DNA from: Ignavibacteriota bacterium | Lineage (GTDB): Bacteria > Bacteroidota > Ignavibacteria > UBA10030 > UBA6906 | Assembly: GCA_003158475.1 (NCBI GenBank) | Contig: PMJR01000076.1 | Coordinates: 1 to 47,386 of the forward strand | Length of the DNA stretch: 47,386 bases | Direction: 5' to 3' | Shown: positions 26,837-34,146 of the stretch, piece after piece | How positions within the stretch are numbered: position 1 is the first letter of the stretch | Layout: each line of letters opens with the position of its first letter | Notes under the pieces: generated by a model | Seen by the model: the letters and a program-made list of their open reading frames with translations, nothing else | Databases searched by the model: none | Told to the model about the DNA's origin: nothing | Translations under genes and position numbers: made by a program

Positions 26837-27484
26837 CTATCGCATGTCGACGACCTCGGCTCCTTCCGGAATCTGGAGAACGAACCGGGAGTCGCTCAGG
26901 CCGGGATTCAGTTTGATGTCGCTGACCGTGTAGGTCGTCACTTTTCCGTTGACGTCAGTGAGTTCGGCCATCCGCACGAGCCACTCCGATGGATCGACCC
27001 AGAGGCGGAGCGAGGTCATCAGGGACCCTTCGCCCCGGGGGATGAGCTTCAGGACGATGCATTCGGTGTTCCCCGACTTCTCGCGCCCCAGGACGTTCGC
27101 CGCATAGTCATCGGTCGCACCCCCCAGGATGCGCTCGGGGGAAAAAGAGCGGTCCGAGGGTTTGAAGCGGTCGATCAGCACCTGCCTGTTCGGCACCGAG
27201 TAGGACCAGACGGTTTCTCCATCCGTGACCACCGTCTGGTCGTCCGTTTCAATCCTGTACTTGTGTTCCTTCTTCAGGTAAAGCGTCCCCTTCGCACGTT
27301 GTTCGAGGGTGGACTGGGGAAAGCGCGTACGCTGCGTGAACCTGAGTTCCGCGTCCCGGATCGAGTCGTATTTTTTCCTGACGTTTTCGAGGATCTCCTG
27401 CGGATCGTCCGATGCGGCGGCCCCCCGGACCACGAGGAACAGGAAGGCTGCCAGGGCAGCACCCGGGAACATGAATCGCTTCAC
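26837..27484 (-). CDS. lolA: Outer-membrane lipoprotein carrier protein LolA
   Basis: A 215-residue periplasmic LolA-type chaperone carrying lipoproteins to the outer membrane. The signal peptide KRFMFPGAALAAFLFLVVRGAAA is followed by DPQEILENVRKKYDSIRDAELRFTQ, GTLYLKKEHKYRIETDDQTVVTDG and LWVDPSEWLVRMAELTDVNGK, all characteristic of LolA-like folds. GTG 27484 follows the ftsK stop after a few bases, with GAGG upstream; readings from 27598 overlap ftsK. LolCDE and LolB are not in this window. Confidence 0.86.
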   Translation of the reverse strand: MKRFMFPGAALAAFLFLVVRGAAASDDPQEILENVRKKYDSIRDAELRFTQRTRFPQSTLEQRAKGTLYLKKEHKYRIETDDQTVVTDGETVWSYSVPNRQVLIDRFKPSDRSFSPERILGGATDDYAANVLGREKSGNTECIVLKLIPRGEGSLMTSLRLWVDPSEWLVRMAELTDVNGKVTTYTVSDIKLNPGLSDSRFVLQIPEGAEVVDMR

Positions 27485-27491
27485 GGCCGCC

Positions 27492-29906
27492 TCACGGATT
27501 GTTGAGTATGATGTCGAGCTCTGCTTCCGTTTCCACGAGGACGTCACGCGCCTTGCTCCCGTCGAACGGACCGACGATCCCCGCCGCTTCCAGCTCATCG
27601 ACCAGGCGTGCGGCGCGCGAATACCCCACCTTCAACCTGCGCTGCAGGAGCGACACGGACCCCTGCTGGTGCCTGACGATCAGCCGTGCGGCCTCCTCGA
27701 AAAGCTCATCCCGCTCCCCCTCCGCGCCCCCATCACCGTTCCTCTTTTTTTCCACGATCGAGGGGAGCATGAAGGGCCGGGCGAACCCGGGCTGTGCGCT
27801 GATGTGGTCCACAACCGCGTCCACTTCGTCTGCGGAGATGAATGCGTTCTGGAGGCGGACCGGTTTCGGGCTTCCGCTGGCGAGGTACAGCATGTCGCCG
27901 TTCCCCAGAAGCTGTTCTGCCCCGTTCATGTCGAGTATCGTCCGGGAATCCGTTTTTGAGGCCACTTGGTAGGCGATGCGTGCGGGGAAGTTCGCTTTGA
28001 TCACCCCGGTGATCACGTCCACCGACGGCCGCTGCGTCGCGACGATGAGGTGGATCCCCACGGCACGGGCGAGCTGTGCCAGCCGGGCGATCGGTTCTTC
28101 CACTTCCCGGGCCGCCGTGATCATCAGGTCCGCAAGCTCATCGATGACGACGATAAGATACGGCATCTTCGCATGTACCAGAGCCTCCGTACTCTTCAGG
28201 CGTCCCGAGGCGAGCCTTTCGTTGTAGTCGACAATATTGCGGACCCCCGCCCCGGCGAGCCGGTCGTAGCGCTTCTCCATTTCTATTTCCACCCCCCGAA
28301 GAACGATGACCGCGTTCCCCGGCGTCGTGATGATCTGTTCATTGATGTCGGGCGAGACGGCCAGGAAATGGTGTTTGAGACGGGCATACTGCGCCAGCTC
28401 GATCTTCTTCGGGTCGATGATGACAAGTTTCAGGTCGGACGGGTGGAGCCTGTAGAGCAGGCTCGTAAGTATCGTGTTGATCCCGACGCTCTTCCCGGAG
28501 CCCGTGGATCCGGCCATGAGCAGATGGGGCATTTTCGCCAGGTCGTCAGTGAACACTTCCCCGGCAATGGTCTTCCCCATCGCCAGGGGGAGGAGGGCGC
28601 CGCTTTCACGGAATATGCCGGAGTTTATCACGCTGCGGATCGTTACAAGGGACCGGTGGGAGTTCGGTATCTCCACACCGACAGCCGACTTTCCGGGGAT
28701 GGGGGCCATGATGCGGATCCCCTTTGCCGCGAGTTTGAGAGCCATGTCGTTCTCCAGGCTCACGATGCGGCTGATCTTTACGCCGCTGGCGGGGACGAGC
28801 TCATAGAGCGTCACGACGGGACCCGGTGTGACGCTGACGCTCTCCAGCTCGACATCGAATTCTGCCAGCGTTGCCCGGAGGAGATCCGCGTTTGCCTTCA
28901 GTTCTTCGTCGTCGACATCTTCTTTCCCTGGCTTCGGCGCATCGAGGAGATCCACCGAGGGGAACACGTAATCAATCTCCTCAGGAGATCCGGCGTTCAC
29001 CTCATCCGGCTCCACCCGGAGAGGTTCCGCAGCGTCCTCCTCGACCGGGGTACGCGGGAGGCGGCTGACAGAGATCTTCAGGTCATCGGACCGGAGGGGG
29101 ACCCGATCGGGCCGCCGGACGACAGGCTCGGAAAGGAGATCCTCCGGGGGGAGCTTGGTGATTGTCACCTCTTTCGCCCGGCCGGGAAGCGGCGGGCCGG
29201 GGATTTCCCCGGCACGGTCCCGTTCCGCTGCTTCATTCCTCTTCCGGTCCAGAGCGTCCATGAAACGCATGTATGCCGAGCGGATCCGCTCCATGGTTTC
29301 ATGCACATCCAGATCCGCAGCCAGAACCGCCGTGAGGAGCATGCCTGCAACAAGGACGATCGATCCCCCGGCCCTCCCGATCAGTTGCGCCATCATCGTG
29401 GCCACGGAGAGACCGATGATGCCGCTCCATTCCCTGGCCGGTCCCCCCGGACCCGCGATGAGGCTGATCATTCCGAATGACACCGAGACGAGCAGGGCGC
29501 TGACGATGGTGTAATTGGTAATGACAAGGGAGGACCTGGCATCCCCGCGCCGGAGGAGGGTCCACCCCCAGAGGAGGATGAGGAGGGGGAACACGAGGAC
29601 GGCGTACCCGATGGTGGAATTGATGAGAAAATCGGAGAGGAGGGCACCGACAAGCCCGAGCCCGTTGTGGACGGTGTCAGCCATCGCCCGGACATTCTGA
29701 TCCCCGGTCACGACGCCGGGGAGGTCGGTCGCACGGAGGTTGATGTGCGACTCATCACCCCCGTCGTACGTCACCAGGGCGATCATGACCAGGAGCGCCG
29801 CAAGGATCATGAGAAGAGCCGCCACCGCACCCCGGCGGGACCTCCCCCCCCTTGTTTCCCGTCCTGACGCGGTTTGGTTACCCCTGGGCACGGACAGGCT
29901 CCTCAC
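27492..29906 (-). CDS. ftsK: DNA translocase FtsK/SpoIIIE
   Basis: An 804-residue septal DNA pump. Four or five membrane helices occupy about residues 25-190. A charged linker of moderate length follows to about residue 330. The motor has Walker A GSTGSGKSVGIN near residue 466, LVIIDPKKIEL, LIVVIDELADLM (Walker B) and HLIVATQRPSVDVITGVIKANFP. The C-terminal gamma winged helix is visible as QGSVSLLQRRLKVGYSRAARL. The start is GTG 29906, overlapping the comB-like stop by 4 nt (GTGA). It resolves chromosome dimers at division with XerCD. Confidence 0.95.
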   Translation of the reverse strand: MRSLSVPRGNQTASGRETRGGRSRRGAVAALLMILAALLVMIALVTYDGGDESHINLRATDLPGVVTGDQNVRAMADTVHNGLGLVGALLSDFLINSTIGYAVLVFPLLILLWGWTLLRRGDARSSLVITNYTIVSALLVSVSFGMISLIAGPGGPAREWSGIIGLSVATMMAQLIGRAGGSIVLVAGMLLTAVLAADLDVHETMERIRSAYMRFMDALDRKRNEAAERDRAGEIPGPPLPGRAKEVTITKLPPEDLLSEPVVRRPDRVPLRSDDLKISVSRLPRTPVEEDAAEPLRVEPDEVNAGSPEEIDYVFPSVDLLDAPKPGKEDVDDEELKANADLLRATLAEFDVELESVSVTPGPVVTLYELVPASGVKISRIVSLENDMALKLAAKGIRIMAPIPGKSAVGVEIPNSHRSLVTIRSVINSGIFRESGALLPLAMGKTIAGEVFTDDLAKMPHLLMAGSTGSGKSVGINTILTSLLYRLHPSDLKLVIIDPKKIELAQYARLKHHFLAVSPDINEQIITTPGNAVIVLRGVEIEMEKRYDRLAGAGVRNIVDYNERLASGRLKSTEALVHAKMPYLIVVIDELADLMITAAREVEEPIARLAQLARAVGIHLIVATQRPSVDVITGVIKANFPARIAYQVASKTDSRTILDMNGAEQLLGNGDMLYLASGSPKPVRLQNAFISADEVDAVVDHISAQPGFARPFMLPSIVEKKRNGDGGAEGERDELFEEAARLIVRHQQGSVSLLQRRLKVGYSRAARLVDELEAAGIVGPFDGSKARDVLVETEAELDIILNNP

Positions 29907-30670
29907 GATTCCTGGGAATTGTCCACAGTTACCTTCTTCTCCACCTCGCTCCGGAGCTTGATCACGTCCCCCTCCAGCAGGGGGAGGACTGGGAGCGTGT
30001 CGAGAGCCGCGCAGTATTTCAAGTCCTCGCCGAACCCTATCTCCGCCAGGTGGCGCCCGTGATCGGACGACCTGATCATTTTGAGGATCCCGCGGCCGAA
30101 CGTCCTGTGAAGCGTCCGGGCGACGAGCCCTCCGTCGGAAAGCTCCGGTTCGGCCGTCCCCCCTGCCCCGACGCGGGATATCAGCATGCCGGCGCAGACA
30201 GAATCTTCCATTGAGAGCATTCCGTCACTTCCCGCACAAACGATCGTGAAATCGCGGGGGGTCCGCCAGAGTGCCTCAGCAACGGTCCCGACGTTGACGA
30301 ACCCGCAGACGAAGAGCTCCCGCGCATAGCGTGCCTTCACGATAGCCAGGGACCCGTTGGTGGTGCTGAATATGACCGCCTTCCCCTTCACGCGCTCGGC
30401 GGTGTACTCCAGCGGGGAATTGCCGAGGTCGAACCCGTCGACCATTTTCCCGTTTCGTTCGCCGCCGAGAAGAATCACGCCGCCGAAGAGGTTCCCCGAG
30501 ATCTTGACCGCCGATTCGACAGTCGCGACGGGGATGATTTCCCGTGCCCCGTTGCTGAGCGCGGTGATGATCGTCGTGCTCGCGCGCAGGACGTCGATCA
30601 CCACCACCGTTTTTTCCCGCAACGCCAGCTCGTCGGTCTGGTGGGGAGTGAAAAAGAGGTCGACATGCAT
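29903..30670 (-). CDS. 2-phosphosulfolactate phosphatase-like protein (ComB family)
   Basis: A 255-residue protein matching the ComB family: VVVIDVLRASTTIITALSNGAREIIPVATVE, LLGGERNGKMVDGFDLGNSPLEY, IFSTTNGSLAI and FTIVCAGSDGMLSMEDSVCAGML. Archaeal ComB removes phosphate from 2-phosphosulfolactate on the way to coenzyme M. No comA, comC or other sulfolactate genes are here, so the bacterial substrate is uncertain. ATG 30670 is preferred because AGGA sits about 10 nt upstream; GTG 30679, overlapping the gcvT stop, has the same AGGA too close. It is inserted between gcvT and ftsK. Confidence 0.85.
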   Translation of the reverse strand: MHVDLFFTPHQTDELALREKTVVVIDVLRASTTIITALSNGAREIIPVATVESAVKISGNLFGGVILLGGERNGKMVDGFDLGNSPLEYTAERVKGKAVIFSTTNGSLAIVKARYARELFVCGFVNVGTVAEALWRTPRDFTIVCAGSDGMLSMEDSVCAGMLISRVGAGGTAEPELSDGGLVARTLHRTFGRGILKMIRSSDHGRHLAEIGFGEDLKYCAALDTLPVLPLLEGDVIKLRSEVEKKVTVDNSQES

Positions 30671-30675
30671 CGCGT

Positions 30676-31764
30676 TCACTTCCTGATGAAGGGGGGCTGG
30701 ACCACTTCCGCAGGGACCTCGCGACTGCGGATGCTGACCGTGAGTGTTGCCCCAGGCTTCGAGTGTGCAAGCGCGACGTACCCCATGCCGATCCCCCTGT
30801 CCAGCACGGGGGAGAATGTCCCGGAGGTAACGCTCCCGGTGGGCGAGCCGCCGGCATTGATCCGGTACCCCTGACGGGGGAATGCCCTGTCGTTGAGCGC
30901 AAACCCTACGAGCTTCCGCGTCACCCCCTCCTGTTTCGCCTTCATGATGGAGGCTCTGCCGACGAACTCCCCCTTGTCGGTTTTCGTAATCCAGCCTAAT
31001 CCCGCCTCGATCGGATTTGTGGACTGATCGATGTCATGCCCGTAGAGGCAGAAGCCCATTTCAAGACGGAGCGTGTCGCGGGCTCCGAGCCCCACCGGCC
31101 CGATACCGAAGGGAGCACCGGCTTCCATGACCGCATCCCAGATCCTGGTCCCGGTGGCGGCGTCGGACGGAAAATAGAGCTCAAATCCCAGCTCCCCCGT
31201 GTACCCCGTGCGGGAGATGATCATGTCGACACCGGCGAGGTTCCCGCGCAGGAAATGGTAGTACGGAAGAGCACCGATATCCGCCCCGGTGAGGGTGCTG
31301 AGCGTGAGGAGTGCCTTCGGCCCCTGGACCGCGAGGAGCGAAAGGTCGTCGGACCGGTCGTACAACTGCACGTCCCCCGCGACATGCTGCTTCATCCATG
31401 CAATGTCCTTCTCCGTATTCGCGGCATTGATGACAAGCATGAACCGGTCCCCCATGCGGTAGACCAGCAGATCGTCCACGATCCCCCCGTCGGCGTAGCA
31501 CATGGCGGAATACTGCACCCCCCCTTCGGAGAGCTTCGAGGCGTCGTTCGTCGTGATTTTCTGGACGAACGCGAGCGCATCCTTCCCGCAGACTTCGACC
31601 TCTCCCATGTGCGAGACGTCGAAGATGCCGACCGATTCGCGGACCCTCCTGTGTTCATCGATGATGCCCGTGTATTGCACGGGCATTTCATAACCCCCGA
31701 ATTCGACGATCTTGGCGCCGAGCGTCCGGTGTATGTCGTAGAACGCTGTACGTTTCAGGTGCAT
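30676..31764 (-). CDS. gcvT: Glycine cleavage system T protein (aminomethyltransferase)
   Basis: A 362-residue GcvT that transfers the aminomethyl carbon of glycine to tetrahydrofolate. The features match the family: RTAFYDIHRTLGAKIVEFGGYEMPVQY, FDVSHMGEVEV, SRTGYTGELGFELYFP, IGPVGLGARDTLRLEMGFCLYGHDI and a C-terminal SGTFSPVLDRGIGMGYV. Length is normal. The other glycine cleavage genes (gcvH, gcvP) are not in this window. It follows RNase G after a 57-nt gap that contains an inverted repeat. Confidence 0.95.
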   Translation of the reverse strand: MHLKRTAFYDIHRTLGAKIVEFGGYEMPVQYTGIIDEHRRVRESVGIFDVSHMGEVEVCGKDALAFVQKITTNDASKLSEGGVQYSAMCYADGGIVDDLLVYRMGDRFMLVINAANTEKDIAWMKQHVAGDVQLYDRSDDLSLLAVQGPKALLTLSTLTGADIGALPYYHFLRGNLAGVDMIISRTGYTGELGFELYFPSDAATGTRIWDAVMEAGAPFGIGPVGLGARDTLRLEMGFCLYGHDIDQSTNPIEAGLGWITKTDKGEFVGRASIMKAKQEGVTRKLVGFALNDRAFPRQGYRINAGGSPTGSVTSGTFSPVLDRGIGMGYVALAHSKPGATLTVSIRSREVPAEVVQPPFIRK

Positions 31765-31791
31765 CCGTCATCCGATAGCGTTGTGTCCGAC

Positions 31792-31821
31792 CCAGTGCAG
31801 CGAAACAGCGTATTGCACCGG
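31792..31821. other. Imperfect inverted repeat after RNase G
   Basis: CCAGTGCA (31792-31799) and TGCACCGG (31814-31821) form an 8-bp near-perfect stem around a 14-nt loop immediately after the RNase G stop. There is no T-run on either side, so it may be an RNA processing or attenuation site rather than a terminator. Confidence 0.35.
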
Positions 31822-33450
31822 CTAATTGAACTGGTCGGTGATGTCTTTCTCCTGTTTCCTCGAGATGCACCGGAACTCGCCGACGTGGACCGACGGATCC
31901 GGCTCGAGGCGGATCAGGATGAGATATTTCAGCATGAGCCTCCGCAGCCGGCTCAGCGTCCCGACCCTCAGGGCATCGGCAAGCTGCGGGTTGACCCTGA
32001 GTATGATCCTCGACTCACTGCTCTCGCTCTTGAACCGCCGGATCCACCGTTCGATCTGATTGAGCGACGTGGTCCTCGATTGTACGAGTCCCGTCCCCCC
32101 GCACGCCGGGCACGGTTCGGTGAAACTGTGGAGAATGTTCTGGCGTATCCGCTGGCGCGTGATCTGCACAAGGCCGAATTCCGTCATCGGGAGCACGGTC
32201 ACTTTCGCGCGGTCCTTGCGGAACTCTTTCTTCAGCTCTTCGTACACCTTTCTCTTGTTCCGCTCGTCGTCCAGGTCGATGAAATCACAGACGATGATCC
32301 CCCCGATGTCGCGGAGCCTCAGCTGCCGGCAGATCTCGCGCGCAGCCTCCAGGTCGGTCCGGAGGGAATTCTGTTCCTGCTCTTTCTTCGCCGCATACCG
32401 TCCGCTGTTCACATCGATCACCATCATCGCCTCCGTCGGCTCGATGATGATGTAGCCGCCGCTCTTGAGCCAGACCTTCCGGGCCAGCGTCGTTTCAATC
32501 TCCTTTTCGATCCCGTAGACGTCGAAGATCGGCCGCCGGTCCTTGTGGAGCTCGATCTTGTCCAACAGCTGGGCGGATGTGTACTTGATGTAGGCGCGGA
32601 TCTCCTTGTGAAGCTTCCGGGAATCGATCACAACGCGAGAGACGTCGTTCGAGAAGAGGTCGCGGATGACGCTCGATGTCGTGGACATGTCCTTGTAGAG
32701 GAGACAGGGAGCCTGCTCCGACTTGACCGTCTTCTCGACTTCACGCCAGGTGGTGATGAGGTCTTTGAGATCATTGGTCAGGGATGTCTCGTCCTTCCCC
32801 TCCGCCACTGTCCGGATGATCACCCCGAACCCTTCAGGCAGTATCGTCTGGACGATCTTGCGGAGGCGGCGCTTCTCCTTGAAACTGCTGATTTTTTTCG
32901 AGATCCCGATCTTGCCGTCGAAAGGAAGGAGCACGAGGAACCGTCCTGCCAGTGATACCTCGCTCGTCACGCGGACCCCTTTTTTGCCGACGGGTTCCTT
33001 CGTGATTTGGACGATTATTTCCTGCCCTTTCTCGAGCTGGATATCCTTGCGGGGGGGGGAGCGGTGGTTGTCCCTGCGTCCCCTCTCCTGGGGAGGCGCG
33101 GTGGAGGGGGGGGGAAGGTGATCTGCGGCGGGAGCCCCGACGGAGGCTTCAGCGGCGGCAGATCCCTTAGGCTCTTCAGTTTCCTCGTCTTCATCGCCGA
33201 TCATGGCGCTGTATTCCTCGAACCTGTTGCCGATGTCCGAGAAATGGAGGAAGCCGTCCTGACCGAGTCCGATATCGATGAATGCAGCCTTGATGCCGGG
33301 CATCACCTTGGCAATTTTGCCAAAGTAGATGTCCCCGACCATTTTTTCCTTATTGGCAGTCTCTACGAACAGCTCTGCCAGGCGACCATCTTCCGTAATT
33401 GCGATACGGGTTTCGTTGGCGCCAGCGTTTATGATGATTTCCTTCTTCAT
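31822..33450 (-). CDS. Ribonuclease G/E family endoribonuclease
   Basis: A 542-residue RNase E/G catalytic protein for rRNA processing and mRNA decay. It begins with KKEIIINAGANETRIAITEDGRL, followed by the S1 domain (VGDIYFGKIAKVMPGIKAAFIDIG). That domain is split by a disordered acidic then Pro/Arg-rich insert at about residues 80-140. The catalytic DNase I-like part has MVIDVNSGRY and GGIIVCDFIDL, and the zinc link is CPACGG. There is no long RNase E-type scaffold tail, so it resembles RNase G. ATG 33450 is chosen over 33498. Two G9 tracts (33051-33059 and about 33106-33114) lie in the insert. Confidence 0.92.
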   Translation of the reverse strand: MKKEIIINAGANETRIAITEDGRLAELFVETANKEKMVGDIYFGKIAKVMPGIKAAFIDIGLGQDGFLHFSDIGNRFEEYSAMIGDEDEETEEPKGSAAAEASVGAPAADHLPPPSTAPPQERGRRDNHRSPPRKDIQLEKGQEIIVQITKEPVGKKGVRVTSEVSLAGRFLVLLPFDGKIGISKKISSFKEKRRLRKIVQTILPEGFGVIIRTVAEGKDETSLTNDLKDLITTWREVEKTVKSEQAPCLLYKDMSTTSSVIRDLFSNDVSRVVIDSRKLHKEIRAYIKYTSAQLLDKIELHKDRRPIFDVYGIEKEIETTLARKVWLKSGGYIIIEPTEAMMVIDVNSGRYAAKKEQEQNSLRTDLEAAREICRQLRLRDIGGIIVCDFIDLDDERNKRKVYEELKKEFRKDRAKVTVLPMTEFGLVQITRQRIRQNILHSFTEPCPACGGTGLVQSRTTSLNQIERWIRRFKSESSESRIILRVNPQLADALRVGTLSRLRRLMLKYLILIRLEPDPSVHVGEFRCISRKQEKDITDQFN

Positions 33451-33745
33451 ACCGTCCGGTTTGTACCAACCTTTCTGTGTAGCGCATGGTTGCTTCACAG
33501 GAACGGAACGAAGCGGGCAGGCTCCCGGGCCAGGACGAGAGACAAATCTTGGACATCATTGAACGCCTTCGTCGTTTACCGTTCTGTGAGCATGTGCCGG
33601 CGGCACAAAGCGCCGCCGTGATTGTTGTGAATTATATGGGGGTAGTCCCCGTCTCTTCACACGGGGTCTGAACTCTCCCCCGTTAAACTACGAAATGTTC
33701 TCCCCCCATGCAACCCCCCCGGGGGGAGCGAAAACGCCAAAAAAA
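33451..33745 (-). other. Leader region of RNase G: no gene, GC-rich hairpins
   Basis: Nearly 300 bp between the SRP RNA and RNase G. It contains a candidate promoter (33631-33660), an ACGGGG/CCCCGT hairpin near 33647-33666 nested within GGGGG/CCCCC arms, and a C7G6 palindrome at 33714-33726. A word TAGTTTAAC on the minus strand resembles a tRNA D-arm, but no T-arm or acceptor stem follows. I see no credible protein gene. Leaders of RNase E genes often carry structures for self-control, which could explain the hairpins. Confidence 0.45.
33631..33660 (-). promoter_or_regulatory. Candidate promoter of RNase G
   Basis: A perfect -10 TATAAT on the minus strand (33636-33631) with a poor -35 GTGAAG 18 nt upstream. 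It would give a 5' leader of about 175 nt. The -35 lies inside a GC-rich hairpin. Confidence 0.4.
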
Positions 33746-33847
33746 TGAGGTCAAGCTCCCCTGCGTCACACTTTCAGTAACCGACCGTTGCTTCCTTCCG
33801 GACCTGGCGGGGTTGAGCTACGTACGGTTGCGCAGGACTTGACCTCA
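33746..33847 (-). ncRNA. ffs: Signal recognition particle RNA (small 4.5S type)
   Basis: A 102-nt RNA on the minus strand. It has the universally conserved SRP apical sequence CAGGTCCGGAAGGAAGCA within its middle. The ends are an exact inverted repeat TGAGGTCAAG/CTTGACCTCA that forms the closing helix. Seven T follow immediately (33745-33739), so the closing helix doubles as terminator. It lacks an Alu domain, as usual in Gram-negatives. It works with Ffh and FtsY in membrane targeting; neither gene is in the window. It lies 42 nt after tRNA-Ala and is probably cut from the same transcript. Confidence 0.95.
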
Positions 33848-33889
33848 CACTCGAACAGCGACGAGACCGGGACGATTTGTGACTTCAGG

Positions 33890-33962
33890 TGGAGCTGATC
33901 GGGATCGAACCGACGGCCTCCTCGTTGCGAACGAGGCGCTCTCCCAGCTGAGCTACAGCCCC
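33890..33962 (-). tRNA. tRNA-Ala (anticodon CGC)
   Basis: A 73-nt cloverleaf on the minus strand. The acceptor stem GGGGCTG/CAGCTCC contains the G3-U70 pair that identifies alanine tRNAs. The D-arm AGCTCAGCTGGGAGAGC follows. The anticodon stem CCTCG/CGAGG holds the loop TTCGCAA, so the anticodon is CGC and reads GCG. The T-arm has GGTTCGATCC. The discriminator is A and CCA is not encoded (CCT follows). Confidence 0.96.
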
Positions 33963-34002
33963 AGGACCCCGTACAGCGCGTCCGGGAACCACTTTCCGTC
34001 GA

Positions 34003-34031
34003 AATATACACGTTAGGGGAGTAACAATCAA
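34003..34031 (-). promoter_or_regulatory. Promoter of the tRNA-Ala/SRP RNA unit
   Basis: On the minus strand TTGATT (34031-34026), 17 nt, TATATT (34008-34003). Transcription would begin near 33996, about 34 nt before tRNA-Ala. Confidence 0.62.
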
Positions 34032-34075
34032 TATCCACCCTCGGGTTCACGCCCGAAAAGCCGGAGAGAGGAACC

Positions 34076-34104
34076 TTGACAAACCGGCTGGTATTGCGTA
34101 CTTT
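34076..34104 (+). promoter_or_regulatory. Promoter of hrcA
   Basis: Perfect -35 TTGACA (34076-34081), 17 nt, TACTTT (34099-34104). No CIRCE element (TTAGCACTC-N9-GAGTGCTAA) is visible nearby. The position excludes GTG 34120 as the hrcA start because it would leave no room for a ribosome site. Confidence 0.6.
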
Positions 34105-34146
34105 TTATATTCGTGTGAAGTGCACAATTTTCCGCGGGTTGAGGGC

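Noticed and set aside
27966-29480. 504-codon open frame on the plus strand
   Set aside because: It lies wholly antisense to ftsK, has no family-like sequence, and is rich in Arg, Asp and His as expected for a shadow frame in GC-rich DNA.
31036-32955. 639-codon open frame on the plus strand
   Set aside because: Antisense to gcvT and RNase G, crossing both genes; no motif or ribosome site.
33486-33671. 61-codon open frame on the plus strand in the RNase G leader
   Set aside because: No ribosome site, no recognisable family, and it overlaps the structured promoter region of the opposite strand.
33640-33720. Possible tRNA gene on the minus strand
   Set aside because: It has a D-arm-like TAGTTTAAC and GC-rich stems but no 7-nt anticodon loop in register, no GGTTCGA T-arm and no acceptor pairing. 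Kept only as a finding.
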